Assembly: GCA_025938035.1 (NCBI GenBank)
Contig: JAICQE010000170.1
Location: 1-9,332, forward strand
DNA from: Vicinamibacteria bacterium
GTDB taxonomy: Bacteria > Acidobacteriota > Vicinamibacteria > Vicinamibacterales > UBA2999
Length of the DNA stretch: 9,332 bases
Reading direction: 5' to 3'
In this document: one piece after another, positions 6,091 to 9,332 of the stretch
Numbering within the stretch: the stretch's first letter is position 1
Layout of the letters: every line of letters begins with the position of its first letter
Program-made: the position numbers and the translations under genes
Notes under the pieces: generated by a model
What the model saw: the letters and a program-made list of their open reading frames with translations, nothing else
Database searches by the model: none
Told to the model about the DNA's origin: nothing

Positions 6091-7605
6091 GTGCTCGCCA
6101 TGCTCCGCAGCGCGGCCGTCTTCGGCGTCGACGCCTACCCGGTCGACATCGAAGTGGACGTGTCGTTCGGACTTCCCCACTTCACGATGGTCGGGCTGCC
6201 GGACGCGACGGTGCGCGAAAGCCGCGATCGCGTCCGCTCGGCCATCCGCAACTCCGGCTTCGACTTCCCGCGTCACCGCATCACGGTCAACCTTGCGCCG
6301 GCCGACGTGCGCAAGGCCGGGTCGTCATTCGATCTGCCGATCGCGCTCGGGTTGCTCGCGATATCGGGATCGCTGAACCGTCACAGCGTCACCGACACCG
6401 TGGTCGTCGGCGAGCTCTCGCTCGATGGCGGAATCAACGCGATCCGCGGCGTCCTGCCTATTGCCATCGCCGCACGCCGTTTGGGCCTGAAACGCCTGCT
6501 GCTCCCGCCCCAGAACGTCGCCGAGGCGTGCGTCGTCGCGGGACTCGAAGTGTGCCAGGCCCGTTCGCTGCCCGAAGCGGTCGCGGCGTTGAACCGCCCG
6601 GACGAGGCGCCGCTGGCGCACGCGTCTCCGGCCGTCGCCCCGCCTCCGTCTTCCGATGACGGCGACCTGTCGGACGTGCGCGGCCAGCTCTTCGCGCGGC
6701 GGGCACTGGAGGTCGCGGCGGCGGGCGGTCACAACCTCCTGCTCAGCGGACCACCGGGCGCCGGCAAAACGATGATGGCGCGGCGTCTCGCCTCGATCCT
6801 GCCGCCGCTCTCTTTCGACGAAGCGCTGGAGTGCACCGCGATCCACTCGGTGGCCGGAACACTGCCGCAGGGCGCCGGTCTTCTCGTCCAGCGTCCGTTT
6901 CGCGCACCCCATCACACGATCTCGAACGTCGCGCTCGTCGGCGGGGGCGCCATTCCGCGGCCGGGCGAGATTTCGCTCGCGCACAACGGCGTGCTGTTCC
7001 TCGACGAGATGCCGGAGTTCCACCGCCGGGTGCTCGAGGTGCTGCGCCAGCCGCTCGAGGAAGGGCGCGTCGCGATCGCACGCGCCGCCCGCACCGCGGT
7101 CTTCCCCGCGCGATTCGTCCTCGTGGCCGCCATGAATCCGTGCCCGTGCGGATTCAGCGGAGACGACCGCCGGCCGTGCCGCTGCACGCCGGCGCAGATC
7201 GCGAACTACCGCGGGCGGCTCTCCGGACCGCTGCGCGACCGGATCGACCTCATCGTCGAGGTGCCGGCGGTGCCGGTTGCGGCCATCGCTGAAGCGGCAC
7301 CCGGAGAGGCATCGGCAACAGTACGGGAGCGAGTCTGCGCCGCCCGCGAACGGCAGCAGTCGCGGCTGCCGGTTACCGGCGCGCGAACCAACGCGGAGCT
7401 GCGTGGCCGGTCCGGCATGCATGCGTGCCGTCCCGACACGGCGGGCCGTGAGCTGCTGCAGCGCGCGGCCGAACGTTTCGGACTCAGTGCCCGCGGCTAC
7501 GACCGCGTGCTGAAGGTCGCGCGCACGATTGCGGATCTGGGCGACTGCGAGCGCGTCGGATCTGACCAGGTGGCGGAGGCGCTGCACTACAGGCTGGTGG
7601 AGTGA
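6091..7605 (+). CDS. comM: YifB/ComM-family Mg-chelatase-like AAA+ ATPase
   Basis: ComM is a hexameric AAA+ helicase that promotes branch migration while incoming DNA is integrated during natural transformation; many family members are annotated only as Mg-chelatase-like. The 504-residue product has the expected length and order. An N-terminal ChlI-like (Lon-protease-fold) domain spans about 1-160 (FGVDAYPVDIEVDVSFGLP, MVGLPDATVRESRDRVRSAI). The AAA+ domain has Walker A GPPGAGKT (220-227) and Walker B VLFLDEMPEF (301-310). The family cysteine motif has C351 and C353 in NPCPCGF and C363 and C365 in PCRCTP, followed by SGPLRDRIDL (378-387). A C-terminal helical domain ends the protein. GTG at 6091 gives MLAMLRSAAVFG, which matches the usual N-terminus; the ATG at 6100 is an alternative three codons in. 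Neither has a clear Shine-Dalgarno site. No other competence gene is in the window. Confidence 0.93.
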   Translation: MLAMLRSAAVFGVDAYPVDIEVDVSFGLPHFTMVGLPDATVRESRDRVRSAIRNSGFDFPRHRITVNLAPADVRKAGSSFDLPIALGLLAISGSLNRHSVTDTVVVGELSLDGGINAIRGVLPIAIAARRLGLKRLLLPPQNVAEACVVAGLEVCQARSLPEAVAALNRPDEAPLAHASPAVAPPPSSDDGDLSDVRGQLFARRALEVAAAGGHNLLLSGPPGAGKTMMARRLASILPPLSFDEALECTAIHSVAGTLPQGAGLLVQRPFRAPHHTISNVALVGGGAIPRPGEISLAHNGVLFLDEMPEFHRRVLEVLRQPLEEGRVAIARAARTAVFPARFVLVAAMNPCPCGFSGDDRRPCRCTPAQIANYRGRLSGPLRDRIDLIVEVPAVPVAAIAEAAPGEASATVRERVCAARERQQSRLPVTGARTNAELRGRSGMHACRPDTAGRELLQRAAERFGLSARGYDRVLKVARTIADLGDCERVGSDQVAEALHYRLVE

Positions 7606-7633
7606 GCCGCGCGGAAAGCAGGTGAACCCCTTT

Positions 7634-7676
7634 GCCGACGCAGAAGCCGGGTTCTTCTGATTAGGCGTGCGTCGGC
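7634..7676. terminator. Hairpin between convergent genes, possible bidirectional terminator
   Basis: GCCGACGC (7634-7641) pairs perfectly with GCGTCGGC (7669-7676). Inside it AGAAG (7642-7646) can pair with CTTCT (7654-7658) around a CCGGGTT loop, leaving a bulge on the right arm. It lies 28 bp after the comM stop and includes the last codons of the VOC gene on the other strand. The position suits a terminator for both genes, but no clear T-run follows in either direction. Confidence 0.35.
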
Positions 7677-8626
7677 GTTGGCTCTGACGTCACGGTGGGC
7701 ACAAAGCCCATCCGCTCCATAGCCTCCGGATCGACATGCAGCAACTCGACGCTGAACCCTTGTGGATCCGTCAGGTATACCACCGTCGCCACTCCCGGCA
7801 CGGTCCACGGTTCAACATGCCCTTTGAAGCCGTGCGCATTCGCACGGCGATAGAGGTCGTCGAACTCCGTCTTGTCGGTCGTCCCGAGGGCGACGTTCAG
7901 GATTCCCTGATCGCTGAGCATGTATCCGGCAGGATGGTTTCTGCTGCGCGGGCTGGAGTACTGCACGAACTCGAGCAGCACGTCGCCCGTGCGGACGACG
8001 GCCGTCTCGCGCACGGCGTCGTTCAGTCCCCACAGGTCTTCATGCTCCGCGGTATGAACCAGCGTGTCTCTGGCGCGCTCGCACCGGAGCACGTCGGCCC
8101 AGAAGCGCAATGCCCGATCGATATTGCGCACCGTTAGACTGACGCAGGCGATTGCAGGAGATGCCTGCCGCTCCGGAGACGCGGCCAAACTGCCCGCGGG
8201 GCTGTCCTCCATCAACTCGATTAGCGTGTCATCGGGATCGAACAGGCAGACGCGCCGCTTGCCGAACGTGCCAATCGGCTCGGTAATGAAGTCGCCGCCG
8301 AGCATGTGCACGCGGTCAACCGCGGCGTCGAAGTCGGGGACGTGAATGCCGACGGTCGAATAGCCGATGTCGGACCGGCGCCATGACGGCCGCCGCGGCC
8401 GCATGATCGGCCGCGTGAACTGAATCATCTCGATCTGCATGAACGGCTGCCGGCCAACGAGACACCACACGTCCAGCGAGCACTCCGGGAGACCGGGCAC
8501 GGCGGCGAACTCGGGACCGCCTCGCTCGCGCCGCTCACCGGCCGCCGCGAAGCCGAGCGCCCGCTGATACCACCAGTGCGTCCGGGTGAGGTCGATCGTG
8601 CTCAATGCCAGCTGACAACACTGCAT
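7661..8626 (-). CDS. VOC-superfamily protein with two tandem glyoxalase/dioxygenase-fold domains
   Basis: The vicinal-oxygen-chelate fold includes glyoxalase I, extradiol dioxygenases, epimerases and resistance proteins. The 321-residue product carries two such domains, about 1-140 and 155-300. Each has the beta-alpha-beta-beta-beta pattern: QLALSTIDLTRTHWWYQRALGF with DPDDTLIELME in the first, and VSLTVRNIDRALRFWADVL with DPQGFSVELLHVD in the second. Glutamates E66, E137, E219 and E294 sit at the usual ligand strands. The residues at the usual first-strand and partner-strand histidine positions read Q5, T91, S163 and N244, so a canonical metal site is doubtful. ATG at 8626 is well supported: GGGAGGAG lies 4 nt upstream. 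The gene is alone on its strand and convergent with comM. The substrate cannot be assigned; a lyase, a dioxygenase-like enzyme or a non-catalytic binding protein are all possible. Confidence 0.88.
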   Translation of the reverse strand: MQCCQLALSTIDLTRTHWWYQRALGFAAAGERRERGGPEFAAVPGLPECSLDVWCLVGRQPFMQIEMIQFTRPIMRPRRPSWRRSDIGYSTVGIHVPDFDAAVDRVHMLGGDFITEPIGTFGKRRVCLFDPDDTLIELMEDSPAGSLAASPERQASPAIACVSLTVRNIDRALRFWADVLRCERARDTLVHTAEHEDLWGLNDAVRETAVVRTGDVLLEFVQYSSPRSRNHPAGYMLSDQGILNVALGTTDKTEFDDLYRRANAHGFKGHVEPWTVPGVATVVYLTDPQGFSVELLHVDPEAMERMGFVPTVTSEPTPTHA

Positions 8627-8656
8627 CGTGCTCCTCCCGGCCCGCCGGGGAATGAT

Positions 8657-8682
8657 GGTTGATAACCTGCGGCAAGTTGCCG
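8657..8682. promoter_or_regulatory. Two adjacent short dyads upstream of the VOC gene
   Basis: GGTT-GAT-AACC (8657-8667) and CGGCAA-G-TTGCCG (8670-8682) lie side by side, 31-56 bp upstream of the VOC start codon, where a repressor or activator could act. I see no convincing -35/-10 pair beside them on the minus strand. The arms are only 4 and 6 bp, so chance is a real alternative. Confidence 0.25.
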
Positions 8683-8732
8683 AGGAAGTACTGGCTTACC
8701 GCCGACATTGACAGACACGAACTGCCGTACTT

Positions 8733-8834
8733 TTACCGATCGCGCCGGGCGTCTAGAAGAACCTTGACGGCCGTGGCACCGACGATGACGCCGCCTCCCA
8801 GGAGCGTCCAGCCACCAGGGGACTCGCTCCGCAT
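8733..8834 (-). pseudogene. Possible C-terminal remnant of a membrane transporter (EamA/DMT-like tail)
   Basis: A short minus-strand frame encodes one hydrophobic span, GGWTLLGGGVIVGATAVK, followed by a basic end (DARRDR) and a stop. The pattern of Pro, then WTLLGG, then a small-residue helix and a basic tail resembles the last transmembrane helix of EamA-family drug/metabolite transporters. The frame is closed by a TAG a few codons upstream of the ATG at 8834, so no longer protein can be read. It may be a decayed gene end, a chance hydrophobic frame, or a 33-residue membrane peptide. The assignment rests on motif recall alone. Confidence 0.28.
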
Positions 8835-8838
8835 TGCC

Positions 8839-9090
8839 CAGGTCCGTACCTAATACCCCGTTCTCGTGAACTACAAGGATGGCAATTACCGGCCAGCGAA
8901 TTGACTTCATCGTCGCTCGATGCGTTGTCGTGGAACTGAAGGCGGCAACGCGAATCGATCCGGCGCATGAAGCAACAGTGATCTCGTACCTGCGCACGAT
9001 GGGACGACGCCTCGGTCTCCTGCTGAATTTCAACTGTCGAACGATGAAAGAAGGACCCTTTGTGGCTAACCCTTCGTGTCCTTTGTGGCG
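8839..9090 (+). pseudogene. GxxExxY-family (PD-(D/E)XK-like) gene remnant, 5'-truncated and frameshifted
   Basis: The frame starting at ATG 8879 reads RIDFIVARCVVVELKAA, then EATVISYLRTMGRRLG and LLLNFNCRTMKEG. This is the C-terminal half of the widespread GxxExxY family, whose conserved core is D-x-x-V, V-x-x-E-L-K-A, YL and LG-LINF. The expected preceding strand, YPVLVNYKDGNYRP, is found in the adjacent frame (8854-8895), which closes at TGA 8902. A shift between about 8888 and 8895 is therefore needed to join the two. Further upstream, QVRT is followed by a TAA at 8851 where the family often has glutamine (CAA to TAA is one transition). The N-terminal GxxExxY motif itself is not found, and sequence before about 8839 does not fit the family. 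The intact family has about 120-140 residues. The function of the family is not settled. Confidence 0.7.
9057..9089. repeat. Short degenerate tandem repeat, CCTTYGTGKC units
   Basis: CCTTTGTGGC occurs at 9057-9066 and again at 9080-9089, with the variant CCTTCGTGTC at 9071-9080 between them. On the minus strand the units read GCCACAAAGG and GACACGAAGG. From recall, GACACGAAGG-type strings are common at the ends of GxxExxY genes in many genomes. Here they directly follow the pseudogene's NFN...KEG end, which supports its identity. Confidence 0.5.
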
Positions 9091-9115
9091 CAACCGGGTC
9101 CGAAGGAGTCTCGAT

Positions 9116-9217
9116 GTGAAGCACATACTTCTGTCCATCTGTCTTCTGGCGCTCTCGCGCTCGATCGCGATGCGGCCTGACGGTCAGTTCGTCCTAAATC
9201 TCGACGCTCGAACGTAG
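9116..9217 (+). CDS. Possible small secreted peptide or truncated gene start
   Basis: A GTG at 9116 follows AAGGAG (9103-9108) at a 7-nt spacing, a good ribosome site. The 33-residue product begins with a signal-peptide-like stretch, MKHILLSICLLALSRSIA, then continues MRPDGQFVLNLDART to a TAG. The frame happens to be the same as that of the GxxExxY remnant upstream. A well-placed ribosome site and signal peptide with so short a mature part suggest the 5' end of a secreted-protein gene broken by the stop at 9215, or a genuine small peptide. I do not recognise the protein. Confidence 0.3.
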   Translation: MKHILLSICLLALSRSIAMRPDGQFVLNLDART

Positions 9218-9332
9218 CGTTTTCAATCAGACGTGCGCGTCAGTCGCCTTGATTCCAAACGGCGAGTTGCAGCGCGCCGATATGACAGAAACGACGTCCC
9301 TCCGACATAACGTTTGATCGGCGCCGATCAAC
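9218..9332 (+). other. Right-edge stretch without a recognised gene; contains an 18-bp perfect palindrome
   Basis: No coding frame here is convincing. TTGATCGGCGCCGATCAA at 9314-9331 is a perfect 18-bp palindrome one base from the window edge. It has no loop, so it looks more like a dimeric-protein binding site (operator) or an inverted-repeat end than a terminator hairpin. Together with 8627-9217, this makes a gene-poor segment of about 700 bp that otherwise holds only remnants. Confidence 0.45.

Noticed and set aside
6325..7587. A 420-codon minus-strand frame opposite comM
   Set aside because: Arg/Ala-rich shadow of comM without any recognisable motif; comM is certain on the plus strand.
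8708..8736. Perfect TTGACA at 8708-8713 as a plus-strand promoter
   Set aside because: At 16-18 bp spacing the -10 candidates match TATAAT poorly, and no supported gene begins downstream of it.
8659..8853. A 64-codon plus-strand frame upstream of the GxxExxY remnant
   Set aside because: It has no ribosome site and no recognisable domain; only its last few codons may belong to the GxxExxY remnant.
1..9332. CRISPR arrays, tRNA or rRNA genes, and complete insertion sequences
   Set aside because: No regularly spaced repeats, no cloverleaf or rRNA-like stretches and no transposase frame were seen on either strand.

Overview
The window is GC-rich, tightly packed bacterial chromosome. GC-rich codon use, a type II secretion/type IV pilus-like ATPase and platform pair, a bacterial microcompartment (BMC) gene pair, an MltD-type transglycosylase and the remains of a GxxExxY gene are all compatible with an Acidobacteriota-type genome (for example Vicinamibacteria). 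That placement is inferred from gene content only; no rRNA or other marker is present.

Layout. (1) Positions 1-1941, minus strand: a GspF/PilC-type inner-membrane platform protein, followed 13 bp downstream by the 5' part of a GspE/PilB-type assembly ATPase that runs off the left edge. (2) A 116-bp divergent spacer. (3) Positions 2058-4102, plus strand: a two-gene BMC unit, made of a hexameric shell protein (TTG start) and a CoA-acylating aldehyde dehydrogenase. The two genes overlap by one base. The dehydrogenase has an unusual C-terminal extension of about 140 residues. (4) Positions 4203-5953, plus: a promoter-like site placed so that the transcript would be leaderless or nearly so, then a secreted MltD-like lytic transglycosylase with two LysM repeats. 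(5) Positions 6091-7605, plus: a ComM/YifB AAA+ ATPase, preceded by a spacer with a 19-bp palindrome. (6) Positions 7661-8626, minus: a two-domain VOC (glyoxalase/dioxygenase-fold) protein convergent with comM, with a hairpin between them. (7) Positions 8627-9332: a gene-poor, decayed segment. It holds a possible tail of a membrane transporter, a 5'-truncated and frameshifted GxxExxY pseudogene, short CCTTYGTGKC repeats, a possible 33-residue secreted peptide ORF and an 18-bp perfect palindrome at the right edge.

The item most worth attention is the minimal BMC unit. A PduA-like shell hexamer is translationally coupled to an aldehyde dehydrogenase whose tail carries a helix resembling an encapsulation peptide, then a terminal module resembling the N-terminus of EutQ-type proteins. 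No pentamer (BMC-P), phosphotransacylase or signature enzyme is in the window, so this is either a satellite of a distant BMC locus or a reduced system. The secretion genes, transglycosylase and comM are otherwise ordinary housekeeping or envelope genes.
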